From Lyophyllum atratum (Eukaryota > Basidiomycota > Agaricomycetes > Agaricales > Lyophyllaceae), in NCBI GenBank assembly GCA_014905825.1, contig JACGCN010000021.1, positions 558,001 to 622,000 on the forward strand: DNA of 64,000 nt, read 5' to 3'. Of this stretch, positions 10,368-20,519 are shown piece after piece. Below the pieces are notes generated by a model. That model worked only from the letters and a program-made list of their open reading frames with translations. It made no database searches and was not told where the DNA came from. Both the position numbers and the translations under genes were made by a program. Numbering within the stretch: the stretch's first letter is position 1; the number at the start of each line of letters is the position of its first letter.

Positions 10368-11270
10368 CTAGCCCAAGTCGCCCAGCGCGCGATCGAAGCT
10401 GATCTGGTGACGTCCGAGCGTGATCCCAATGACTTCGCCACCTTGAATCGAGGGATGCTCCGTCTGCGTTCCGAAATGCAAGAGGGACGCGTCGTAGAGG
10501 AGGATGTGCTCAAAATTCTGGCCGCCGACACGAGTGGGGTTCAAACGAATAGCAAACGCAGAAGACATCAAAAATGGGGCGCTATAATGATAGTTGGACT
10601 CCCAGATCGTGTTCAATAAACGACGCGAGTCAGAAACGCGCTCGGGGACGGCGTCGTACCCTGGAATAAGCACAGGAGCTGGGGGACTGATCAAATTAGG
10701 CATAAAGGTGAGAGGATCTATAAAACCGGAGTTGGGAATGGCAGACATAGTAGATTTGGTGGATTGGAGTGGGTGTTGATGGGCTTGGGAGACTGATTTC
10801 CTTCCCCTCTCTTCCTCTCTTTTAAACGAAATCAAACTGGAGGTATTCCCAATTAGGGTGCTTAGGAAACTTATCTGGTCTGCCCAGAACGCAGCAATGC
10901 GACACATAATTGCCATTTTAGGCCAATCTTCACTGTTAAGATCTGAGGGCTGTGCCACCCTACTGATTTTATTTGATTTTGCATGGAGTGTGACATTCCT
11001 AAGTTCCTTTCTTGCTAGTGTTTGGAGGCCATGTAAACAGTCTAAAAGTGTGTGCAGTGAAGTCCTAGGCATGTGACAGTCAATTTTTCGAAATTTTTCA
11101 CCCAATAGCCCATGAGTTATAGCTATTTCTTTGACCGCCTTATCCTTATTATGGGTATTGATTGACCGCTTAGTTATGGGGGCTGAAACGTCGTCATTGG
11201 CTGGAGACACTTCTCCCATTGTTCTCCCAATCAGGGGAACAATGGGCAAATTTTTGGGACATTTTCGCAC
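10368..11270 (-). CDS. Unidentified ORF, 300 codons, uninterrupted copy
   Basis: Contains a conserved-looking block beginning SAIPNSGFIDPLTFMPN and, later, GGEVIGITLGRHQISFDRAL. The frame ends at 10368, but a +1 frame picks up at once (ASSRHRGTRPDLW ... GYPYFHVIANLTG, ending at 10220), so the true protein was probably longer and this copy is also damaged. The copy at 1-637 carries an extra A. Upstream on the same strand is gag-protease-like debris (11309-11809). Retroelement-linked protein of unknown role; the family was not recognised. Confidence 0.45.
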   Translation of the reverse strand: MRKCPKNLPIVPLIGRTMGEVSPANDDVSAPITKRSINTHNKDKAVKEIAITHGLLGEKFRKIDCHMPRTSLHTLLDCLHGLQTLARKELRNVTLHAKSNKISRVAQPSDLNSEDWPKMAIMCRIAAFWADQISFLSTLIGNTSSLISFKREEERGRKSVSQAHQHPLQSTKSTMSAIPNSGFIDPLTFMPNLISPPAPVLIPGYDAVPERVSDSRRLLNTIWESNYHYSAPFLMSSAFAIRLNPTRVGGQNFEHILLYDASLLHFGTQTEHPSIQGGEVIGITLGRHQISFDRALGDLG

Positions 11271-11308
11271 TGCCTTGGGAGAGGTGATGGATGCAGATCT
11301 GGAGGTAA

Positions 11309-11809
11309 TTAATTCAGATCTGAAGATTCTGTCTTGATCATGCCTACAAATGGTTCAAAGGGGTCAGGGGAGCGTCCTGGACTCTCTAAATTGAAGGAAT
11401 ATTCATCTACCAGCAGTTCTGCTAGTGCTGAAGGGTCAGTTGGGTCTTCATAAATTACATACACACCCTCTGCTCTTGTCTCAATGTCAATAATCCCAGG
11501 TAACCCCAGCTCTTCTGCCAATCCAGTGCTTTCTGTCTCAACTGATAGAGAATTATCTGCTTTAATTACTGCTGGGTCCCTTCCTGGAGCTGTTTCTTGA
11601 GGGTCATGCAGTCCAGTGTCAAGAGGGGATGGCCTGGGTTCACCTGACATATGTAGCCTGTTAAGTATGCAATAAATTGTGTAACCAATTTCGCTCTGGG
11701 GGTCAATTAAATGCACATAGACTCCTGTCTCGTCATCCTCAAGGGTTAGGAAGTTGGGAAGGGCTTGTAACTTCTTAGGGTCATGCTTGATCTGGTGAGG
11801 TCTTTACAC
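11309..11809 (-). pseudogene. Retroelement gag-protease-like remnant, copy 2
   Basis: Identical in translation to the remnant at 676-1176 (duplication copy). The similarity to the post-protease segment of the gypsy-like gene at 21.6-22.0 kb is short and was judged by eye, so the family assignment is tentative. Confidence 0.45.
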
Positions 11810-11982
11810 TCCCCCACCTAATCCTATCAGATCCGATCGGACTCCTAGGACATCCTAGGACTCCGATCAGACTAGTTGGCACTACAAATCATCAATAAAT
11901 GATAGACTTTGGACCATCCGAGTCCGAGAAAATGCTATCGGAGTCCGATCGGACATCGGATCGGACTCGGACTCCGATCGGA
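11802..11982. repeat. Palindrome-rich block with tccgatcgga motifs, copy 2
   Basis: Duplication copy of the block at 1169-1349, with the same palindromes and the same 19-base purine/pyrimidine-rich junction motif. Confidence 0.7.
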
Positions 11983-12292
11983 TTTTGTCGGCCTGCCAGA
12001 TGTCGACAAGTGCGTTCCCGATCTGGCCAGCGTTGCTACTCGCCAGGCGAGCACCAAACGGGTGAACGTGATCGATGTAGAAGTTATCCTCAAAGGAGGC
12101 GACGAGATATGGTTCATGATCAGGGAGGGCGGGACAAGTGCAATGGAAAGCCTTGATGACGAACGCGATGCCCTGAGTGCCAGGAGGAGCATCGGCGACC
12201 TTTGAATAAGGGATGAGTATGGGAATGAGAACATTGAGAAGACGTGGACGTGGAGAGTGGAGTAGGCGAAGAAACAAGGAATGGAAGTTCAT
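11882..12292 (-). pseudogene. Reverse-transcriptase fragment of a DIRS-order retrotransposon, copy 2
   Basis: Identical translation to 1249-1659, carrying the same DAPPGTQG and DHVHPFG signatures and the same truncation at the palindromic block. Confidence 0.7.
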
Positions 12293-12312
12293 AGGGGAAC
12301 GCGGTGTGGAGA

Positions 12313-12758
12313 AGGCCCGGGGAGTAGGGGATGGGAAGTGGTGAGTCCCGGGGAGTAGGGGATGGGAAGTGGTGAGTAAAGAGTGGGGAGTGAGGGAGTC
12401 AAGAGTTGGGAGTAGAGAAGTGGAGAGTAGCGAGTAGGGAGTAGAGAGTGGGGAATCGGGAGTGGCGAGTGAGAGGCAAAGGAGTGGCGAGTGAGAGGTA
12501 AAGGAGTGTGGAGTGTGGAGTGGGGAGTGAGAGGTAAGGGAGTGGCGAGTGGGGAGTGAGAGTGGGGAGTGGGGAGTGAGAGGTAAAGGAGTGGCAGTGG
12601 CGAGTGGGGAGTGAGAGGTAAAGAAGTGGCGAGTGGCGAGTGGCGAGTGGCGAGTGAGAGGTAAAGAAGTGGCGAGTGGCGAGTGGCGAGTGGGGAGTGG
12701 GAGGTAAAGGAGTGGGGAGTGAGAGGTAAAGGAGTGGCAAGTGGGGAGTGGGGAGTCC
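12313..12758. repeat. Purine-rich minisatellite, copy 2
   Basis: Same array as at 1680-2125. By reading, the unit order and number are unchanged. That is notable because minisatellites usually change length quickly, and it implies a very recent duplication or an assembly duplicate. Confidence 0.9.
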
Positions 12759-12931
12759 TTGTCGATCTAGTGACAACTACGCACGCGATTACAGCCTCTA
12801 TACACCAGTATTAACAGACATTATCTGATCTCCTCCTAAAAACAGGCGTATAAGTGTCCAACCATTGAGCATACAAGTGTTCCAGTGTCCCCTCATTTCT
12901 TCCTAAACCAATAATATTGCGCATAACCTCA

Positions 12932-14287
12932 ATGACTTCTTCCTCCAGGTTCACCCCACGCACCACCTTCCCGATCCTGAATCCCACCAAGACTTTGTTG
13001 GGCTTGGCCCAGGGGTTGGCAGATAACATCTCTAGGGCCACTTCCCTCTCCATTCACAGTGCGACGGTTAACGCAGACCCAGCGAAGGTCGACAAAGATA
13101 CGGAGTTGTCAGAGATCTCCACTTATGTTACAGCAGCAGCCATCGCTCTCTTGATGTTTGAAGAAAAGGTATTTCCCATGCTAGTTCCTACCATGGCCTT
13201 GCTAATATTTGAAGAAAAGCTTTTCCCCATCCTTGTCCCAACCACTGAGGATGAGCGTGTGAACATCAGTGCTCGGACATATGATTATCTGGAACGGACC
13301 GCAGTGGTCGTTATCTCGAGCTTGAGTTCCGGCATTCGCCACCTCCACCAATGTAAGTCATCAGAGCTATTATTTTGGTTGAGGTTTGATAATGTGAACC
13401 AGTCAATGCTTATACCGACCCACGCGCTCCGGCTTTAAAGAAGGCCTGCTGTATACATCTTACGGCATGGTTCAAAAAGCAATTTGCAGCCGCACAAGTT
13501 GCTTTGTCCGATATAAAGTCCAGGCCAGAGTTCAACGAGGTACCTGCTACCGGGAACAGCCTGGCTAGGCGGTTCGAAGATCTGATCGCCTTCATCCTCG
13601 AAAACTGCGAACACATACAGGATGTTCCACCCGTAGTCACGACGCTGTTTGGGCGGTTGGAAGGGGTATGTGCACCTATCGGTTTAATTTTTCTCCTTCT
13701 GACAATCTGGAATTTGGGGAGTCCCTATGGGGATCTCTTCCTCAATTGGATCTACGTGTTGTTTTTCAAGAAGCCCGGAGGGGAAAATAATCTGTTGGAC
13801 GCTTGGGAAAAATGGATGGCCCATCCAGGGGTCATAATTCACATACCAAAGATTATTGCAGAGGCCGAGGTCAATTTGGAGAGCAGAATGTACAAGACGT
13901 GGTTCCCGCCCAAAGTGTGTATCGTAGGACTTGTCATGGTAAGTGCCTGCTCATTTGCATCATTCTTTTGATCTCATCACGGTGTAATGTAGCTCGTCTC
14001 TGCGGGCATTGCAGACCACCCACTGTACGGGGGCGCCCAGCCCTTCTGGCGAGTACACTCAAAATTTGCCCAAGATCTTTTCTCCGCAGTCACCAGAGAG
14101 GCAAGCAGGGATGCCCTTTGGTATCAGGAGCAAAAACGATGGATCCCCGTTGCGGCGGAGAAACTGTGAGTGGCAAGGCCTTCAATGTCTGTTCTCAATC
14201 TAACCGGAAATTCCTCTCTGTAGTGACGGCGTCCGCAATAGCTTCCTTCCATCGCTCCTTGGCTCAGCTTCTTGGTTGACTCTGTAG
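12932..14287 (+). CDS. Unidentified spliced gene, copy 2 (about 397 aa)
   Basis: Same four-exon model as at 2299-3654, shifted by 10,633 bp: exons 12932-13352, 13403-13938, 13993-14165 and 14224-14287. The only base difference noticed (A at 13848, G at 3215) is the third position of a proline codon and is silent. Both copies therefore encode the same protein. Function unknown. Confidence 0.7.
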
Positions 14288-15993
14288 GTGTCATGTGTAA
14301 GGGAAGCGTGACCTCGTCCGCCCTCAGGCTCCCTCGACTCACTTCACGTCACAATGATCGGTCGACCGCGCCCGCTACCTCTTGTTCTCGACGGTCCCAG
14401 GCGCGCGATCCCCTAACCACTCTTAATGTACTTGTATCACCCTCTACCCTATCTGACTCGCTCTCAGACTCCAAACCTTGATTCCCTACCGTACAGTTGA
14501 CATCCGAGCTCGTATATATATCGTGTATGTATGTAGGAGCTACTCTCAGAGAAATACGACCAGTTACAACAGTCTCTCGTCTGATCTCAACCCCCATTTT
14601 TGTGTGACTAAACCGTGTATCATGCTTTCTTCACATCATGATTTGCGTCACAATGTCCGGTGATCACCCTGCCGCACCCTCGTCTCTTCCTCTCTGTGAC
14701 CGTTGCCTCGATTCGACCATCCGGTACCTTCGTCGTTCTCTTTGTCTTTACTCTGCATTCCAGTCTATTATTCCTATTTGTCTTGAGACAAGTCTCTATC
14801 CCTAACAAACCCCATGAACATTCTCAGATGACTATGTACACTACCAAACTCGCCGGACTCCTATGTATCCTTTTGTATATATATCCCCGTAGTAGTTAGT
14901 GAATACTCAGTTTGTGTTGTTGGTTTCCATACTTGTATCCTGACAGTAAGAGGGACTGAGTCCCCCGAATACGCCCAACTTGTATGCACTCTGATGATGG
15001 TCAGGACCCTGACTGACCTCTTTCTGACACCTCTGATGTCATCGCATTGCAGCCGGCGGATTTTCATGGTAAATTTTAGTTGGTATGACGTCATGAGCAC
15101 ATGTCCATTGCCATGATGTTCCCATCGGCGTGCGCAGCAAGCTGTATGCTACGGCTGCTACGCGAGCTGTGTGCAGCCACTATAGCATGTAAGACATGTA
15201 AAATATGTGTAAGATGGTGGTGTCAGCCACTATAGCATGTAAGACGTGTAAAATACGTGTAAGATGGTGGTGCGATGTAATTGGTAATTGTCCCAGGAGT
15301 CCTATCGGAAAGTGAGGGCGTGCATGTGAATAATTCTTATTGAGATTAGAAAGTAATGTCTTGCACTTTGATGTATCAGCACTTATGCACTGGTCCTGCA
15401 CTAGCTTACATCTATGTCTTGAGATCGTAAAAGGCTCATACACAGCATGTCACAATATCATGAAGGCTTATGGCCGGCTCACAACCATGTCACGATGCTA
15501 TGAATGAAAGGTTCTCTTACAACCACTAAGCATCAGCCTTGCAACGGTACAAAACCATTTACTGCGTAGCTCGTCAATCAATCAGAGGATGTATTTGAAA
15601 CTATTCAACATCGCGGAAAATGTACGCGACGTACCGAACACCGGACATGGCTCCTGGAGATCGACTCTCTCCACTGCTAGGCCATCGCGGTCGGGCTTGC
15701 TGTCCCCTCCGAAGATGTCCCAGTCCCATCGACCCCCAGTCCCCGCCGTCCCAGCTCCACTCGACACGGCCGATTTCCTTGTTCCATCCAGTGTGCAAGG
15801 AGAACCTTCATTGACCCAGATTATGTCGTGAATCAAACATGGTGACACAACTGACCAGCATGAATTGTTCGTATCTGGATTGTCGAGTTGAGGCAGGGCG
15901 AGGCCCGGAAGGCGACCAGTAAAAACCCAAAGACCTGACTATTAAATATAAGCGTCACATATAATGTATAACGGATGAAAAGACTCACACATT
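14288..15993. other. No convincing gene; contains a 2 x 50-bp tandem repeat (copy 2)
   Basis: Duplication copy of 3655-5360. The two 50-bp units are at 15174-15223 and 15224-15273. Nothing else recognisable. Confidence 0.7.
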
Positions 15994-15996
15994 CCA

Positions 15997-16325
15997 CTAT
16001 CGAAGGAGATCCGCAACGCGTGCTTCGGCATCGTCCTTGACAGGATCTTCGAAGTAGTCAACGATAAAGTAACAGACTTTGCTCCTAGAAACCATTGGGG
16101 CTCTTGTCAACGTCAAGTCAGGATCCTGAATGTCTAAATGAAAACCTGAAAAGCATTTGGGGGCTTGACAGACCAGTATTGTGGAGAAACACACCCTAAT
16201 GAGCAGCCCGGTCTGCAGATATCCATATCCCATCCAAACCTTTGTGGGTCACCCTTTTTGAACACATCAAGAGCACGGAAATAGCTGCCTGAAGCGTGGT
16301 CACTTGTTTTTATCCTAGATCGCAT
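15997..16325 (-). pseudogene. Possible decayed gene fragment with one intron, copy 2
   Basis: Same as 5364-5692; identical translation. Function not identified. Confidence 0.25.
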
Positions 16326-16752
16326 CCACGGAGCTTTGGACAGACAGTGAGCAAGAACTTAAGTTGTCTGATGAATTCGAGTTACGTGCGACAATGACTT
16401 ACCCATCACGTTCAAACTCAATTGGACAAGGAAGCTAACCAATGATATCGTGTTAAGGGCCGCGGTTTGATCGTGAATCGATACCTACTACAGCATTCGG
16501 TGTGGCTTTGCACATATTCAGCTAGTTGGCGATGTGTTCCCTCGTATTCATAGTGTCATCACCTCTTGCATCTCCAGCACCAGTCTGGAGCTACATAGCA
16601 GAAGATATGACCTTTCCATTCTCATCTAAGATCATGTCTGGCACTCACCATTTCATAGAAGGTCTGGACATCTTGTTCGGAATCATCGAGCATTCACCAT
16701 GCTAGATCATCCCGCAGCCCGCTGTATTCAACATTGGTGTGCGCCTGTCCGG

Positions 16753-16963
16753 GATATTCCGCTCTCCTTGGTTAGCGTGCAGAAGATTCACTGGCGTGAC
16801 CATGCTCGTTAAAGACGTGCATGATGGTTCGGTTGGCGTGCATGATGGTTCAATCGGCGTGCATGACACTCGACTGGCATGCATTGGTGTTTAAGTGGTG
16901 TGCAAGGAGCGTGGCATCGGCGTGGGCCTCGCGTGGTGGTGGCTGTGCTAGCGTGCACCCTTT
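16753..16963. repeat. Imperfect tandem repeats of a ggcgtgcatgatggttc unit, copy 2
   Basis: Duplication copy of 6120-6330, including the TATA-like box downstream (about 17028). Confidence 0.6.
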
Positions 16964-17252
16964 TGACAATTACAACCCACCAAGCCTTTTGGCGGGTTCC
17001 TACACCTCTCACCGCAGTCTGCACAGTATATATACTTGGGACGCTCATATCAACTGTTTATTCACGCTTACAGTGTCTAACACTAGTGTTTTTTCAGCAG
17101 CAAGAATTACTGTCTTTGAGAACAGATATCACTGTAATATGACCACCTGAGCACCAGCAAGGACACCAGAGCCGGGTTGAATTTTCTGCAAAGCGTTTTT
17201 ACAAGCATTTACTACAGGGTTTCACGAAGGTTCCAGTAGGCTGCTAATACGG

Positions 17253-17876
17253 CTACCAAACCCAAAGACCCCCTGAAGTGGTTTGGCCCAAGTATCTTGC
17301 GTATGCACTGGAGGAGATGGGAACGCACCCTCCCAGATAATTGAAAACCTCACTTCGTGTCTGCTCATCCTCCCAGATGATATAGCAAAATTCCTTCAAC
17401 GCATCTGGAAATTGACAGTCGGTGGAGCGGCCGCCGGATGGGTGCGAGAATGGAGGATCAAATGGACTAAAACAGTACCAACATATTTTAGATGAAGGAA
17501 ACCGTGCAGAAGCCTTGAAAGCCTTACATGCTGAGTCACGAAGAATCTTGGTGGGGCACTTGAAGGTATAGTGCTGTGATCCACTCCTCTGGTGATTGTG
17601 CCAGCACTTTCGACATTCCCTCGGGGGAACAGCTCTCGCGAGGGAGAGGCACTTGGGCAACAAGAAGTCAGGATCTAACTTGCTCATGTCCACCCTCACG
17701 GGCTCATCGTCCTGGGTTGTCAAGGCCTGATCTAGCTTCTCCAAGGATGGCAAGTTTGGAGGCGAAGAGGGAGGGGTGTCGCAGGGTGAGATGTTGGATG
17801 ATTGTGATAAGGGACCAATAGAGTGAATAGAAGACTGCGATGACAGTGGCGAGGCTCCATTATCTGTGACCACCAA
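17253..17876 (-). pseudogene. C-terminal cysteine-rich region of a RecQ-helicase-type protein
   Basis: 207 codons. The pattern CRKCWHNHQRSGSQHYTFKC followed by CWYCFSPF, a FSHP segment and an ending YARYLGQTTSGGLWVW matches, from memory of the family, the tail found on expanded RecQ-type helicases of Agaricomycetes. No helicase motifs are present upstream, so it is a fragment. The last 33 codons lie inside duplication copy 2, and in copy 1 the same bases are fused to copia integrase. Family call moderate. Confidence 0.5.
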
Positions 17877-17935
17877 GTGCGTGGCTTGTGCTAATGAAGA
17901 ACCCCTTCAGCAACCATTTCATTAAGGATGTTATC

Positions 17936-18331
17936 TTATCTTATCCCCTCACCTAGTTGATGTTCATCCGATGTCGATTTGGTAAAGTTCTTCAAGTTCT
18001 TTACAAGGCTGTCGCTGGTCAAGTCAATATCTGTGAAAACGAATTTTAAATTGAAGTGTGAAGAGAAGGATGGGTTGAATCTACCCATGATGATTTCAAG
18101 TCGACCATCTTTTTCACGCACAGAACACGGGGAGTCATGACCGATGCCTTCATGCCCATCTGTGTGATGGGACTTCATTTCCCTGTGCTTCAGGCAGACG
18201 AATTGGCAATCGGTGACTTTGCACCGAAGTCCGGTGTAGGTGAGGGATGCATCGCGATCTGGTTCAGAAGAGGACATTCTGGACTGGGAGGGAAGCAATG
18301 CTTTATCATTCAAAGTCCCGTCTACCGTCAT
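17936..18331 (-). pseudogene. Zinc-finger ORF (C2H2-like, DUF3505-type), fragment
   Basis: Frame starting at MTVDGTL or the internal MSSSEPDRD. It holds one finger-like pattern: LRCKVTDCQFVCLKHREMKSH, ending HHTDGH. This resembles the N-terminal finger seen in DUF3505-type proteins that often precede RecQ-like regions in Agaricomycetes. It lies upstream of, and on the same strand as, the RecQ-type tail, so the two may be ends of one gene that lost its helicase core. The rest (18332-18856) shows no gene. Confidence 0.4.
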
Positions 18332-18856
18332 TTAACCTCTCAAACATCAGCCTCATAGAGGTGATGTGGAATACACCACCCAGCGTAAGGCAGAAATTCT
18401 CGACTCGAAATGAGAGAACATTTTCTGATGTCAGATCTTGTCTGAATGTGGCAGACGCCGTAACCAAACAATACCAGACAATCAACCAGGACGCGTTGAC
18501 ATCTGTCGACGCGTTTTGTACGGGGTACAAAACGCGGTTCGTTGAATATGTGAATGTCACCTGTACACTCATGTGATGTGTCGCCTAACTGTTCCTTCTG
18601 TAAAGTAAGTGAGTTCTCCTGTGTCCTGGCCATTGGACATGCACATTATTATCTTGAGTTACGCTCAGCCTGATTGGGTACCCGATTTTCGCACTTCGTC
18701 ACGGTGGCGATCATATGCTGGCCTCAGCAATTTTCGTCAAAGCACACAGACTACCGATTATCAAGGGTGTCTGGCTGGCTGTACTTGGTAAACAGCGTTG
18801 AGAAAGGGTTATAAAAACAGCTTTTGTAAGTTTACTCGTCTGACAAGTCCAGAGCC

Positions 18857-19680
18857 ATGTCTAACTCCAACTCCCCTCCCACTGATCAATGTGCTCTTGC
18901 AGCTGACGGTACCTTGCTCGACGCATCTGGATCACTCTCTATGACGACCCCGACGACGCACTTCCTCTCCCCCTGCTGTTCCTTGTGAAGCGGCATCTGC
19001 CCTGTACACCTATTCTTTACTAGTACAGCTGCTCCCGCCCAATTTGTTCCAGGCTCATGTCAATCTACGCGCATTACTCGCCCATCCGGCCGTCTCACCG
19101 ATCCCAACAATTTTGAGGCCCCTACACTGCGGGGATGAGCCGAAACCCTCGTAGGATATATCTTGAATATATTTTCCCAGTATTGTGATCCAGCACTTTC
19201 ATTGATCAATCACGATAATTTCTCAATATGTTCAAGAATTATCTTACGAAGGTTTCGGCTCATCCCCGCAGTGCTACCTCCAGCAACCGCGGTGCCTCGG
19301 TTTGGTCGCTTGGCCTTCTGCTTGTAGGAAGATCGACCATGCTAGCAGTGACTTATGGGGACCGCAGCGTCGAGCAGGACAGCGAGTGCGAGGAGTCTGG
19401 TAGTGGAAAAGGAGAAGTGAAGTCTATCGTGGTCGGTGATGGAGGAGGTGATACGGATGACGGGGATGATTTTGAGGAGCGCTACACTTCAGTCAAGGCT
19501 ATGGGTGAAGCCGACAGAAAGGTGCGCAACATATTCATGCATTATTTTCACCTCATTAACCGTATATCAGGCCCTTGGAGCACGTCGCAAAGAGGACCGG
19601 TGTGGGATCATGCCACTGATGACCAGTCTGATGTAGAGATGCCAGCGCTCGGGGAAGCCTTTGCATGGCTCTATAAGTAG
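18857..19680 (+). pseudogene. ORF interrupted by a 149-bp MITE
   Basis: A TATA-like ttataaaaac lies near 18809 and an ATG at 18857 (MSNSNSPPTDQCALAADGT), which hits a stop after about 44 codons. In another frame GRLTDPNNFEAP reaches the MITE, and on its far side TSSNRGASVWSLG continues in the same frame when the MITE and one CTA are removed. The far part ends at a TAG at 19678 after an acidic stretch (GGGDTDDGDDFEERY). The function is not recognised; a gag-like origin is possible. Confidence 0.35.
19125..19273. mobile_element. CACTA-like MITE, 149 bp, CTA duplication
   Basis: Near-palindromic element beginning CACTGCGGGGATGAGCC and ending in its reverse complement. The first 23 bases of the two ends match perfectly and the arms stay complementary, with mismatches, for about 48 bp. 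Both sides are flanked by CTA (19122-19124 and 19274-19276). CACT(A/G) ends with a 3-bp duplication fit the CACTA (En/Spm) superfamily. No coding capacity. Confidence 0.75.
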
Positions 19681-19759
19681 CATCACTGATAGATTGTATC
19701 TAGAGTCGGACTCCTTTGTATCAAACCTACATAAATTGGACTTGTAGATAGTTTTTTTG

Positions 19760-19925
19760 AATAAATATATGTGTCTGAACTGTACAGAACCTCGAACCGA
19801 ACTTATCCGAACCTGAACCCGTAGTCCGGTCCAAGGTTCGACCTCCCTACTGGACCGAACCCAGAGTCCAGTTCGAGGTTCGCCACATTTCTGCGAGAAC
19901 TGGACTGAACCGGACTTCGGCATCA
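19760..19925. repeat. Degenerate gaaccggac/cgaacc repeats
   Basis: About 160 bp of scattered cgaacc, gaaccggac and ggttcg elements in both orientations. Similar ccggttgca-type motifs flank the interior of the hAT-like element at 22.2-23.4 kb. No gene is seen in 19681-20005. Confidence 0.5.
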
Positions 19926-20005
19926 GCAGCCGTGAGGTCAAAGCATAGAAGGAGAACCTGCAATGTCAAACCATAATATTATATAATGATTGATCTTTAG
20001 TGTAG

Positions 20006-20335
20006 TCAGTAACAAGCCGACGGTGTGTTGTGTGTTCCAGTAATATCCAAGTTAAAAGTCGAACAAAAAAGAAAGAGGAGGTGCGATGAGGAGTCGCCGA
20101 AATTGGATTCCAATAGTTGATGTACTATTTTGCGTACAAGCCCTTCATAGTCCCTGTCTACATCTTGACCTCCCTCCGTCGTAAGCCATTGATAACACTC
20201 ATCCAACCACTCCTACGCCAAAAAACACGCGTGTATTAGCTCAGTAAAGTGGTCAATTTGACGACTTACAGGGTCGACGCGTGGTTTTTTGAACCTATCT
20301 TCTACCCACTGGGCTACGCATTGCGGAACAGGCAT
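20006..20335 (-). CDS. Truncated RMI1-like protein (RecQ-mediated genome instability 1, N-terminus)
   Basis: Two exons, 20270-20335 and 20006-20212, joined over a 57-nt intron (gtaagt donor, gcgtag acceptor). The roughly 90-residue product starts MPVPQCVAQWVEDRF and contains KPRVDPEWLDECYQWL and IVHQLLESNFGDSS. These match the N-terminal helical domain of Rmi1 (WL..C..W.., then QLL.S...DS). The OB-fold that should follow is missing and the tail after DSSS looks random. In yeast Rmi1 works with the RecQ helicase Sgs1 and topoisomerase III to dissolve Holliday junctions. Here it is a truncated copy, possibly a pseudogene, about 2 kb from RecQ-type debris. Confidence 0.55.
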
Positions 20336-20519
20336 GTGGAAAATGATCGCTGGTAGATTCTCTTAACAATAGTCTTTCACTGAAGCGACAACCAAGCCTG
20401 GAACTTGGTGACGCGACGCGCGACTGGTCATGTGCAGGGAAAAGTCACGGGAAGCAATGTGAAACCACAATTAGTTGCAAAAACGGGGCATGCCGGACAG
20501 AAACCCACTACGTAAAGTA

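Larger units (their letters stand above)
10635..17352. repeat. Long direct repeat, copy 2
   Basis: Second copy of the segment at 1-6719, offset 10,634 bp at the left and 10,633 bp after a 1-bp indel. An open frame on the minus strand (10368-11270) runs uninterrupted across 10635, so 10635 is probably not the true left boundary; the duplication may extend left of it, matching sequence outside the window. On the right the copies part inside a reading frame: copy 2 continues into a RecQ-type C-terminal domain, copy 1 into copia pol. Introns of the gene at 12932-14287 are retained, which rules out a retro-copy. Confidence 0.95.

Noticed and set aside
18857..19680. A normal functional gene
   Set aside because: Needs removal of a MITE and a frame change; treated as an interrupted remnant.
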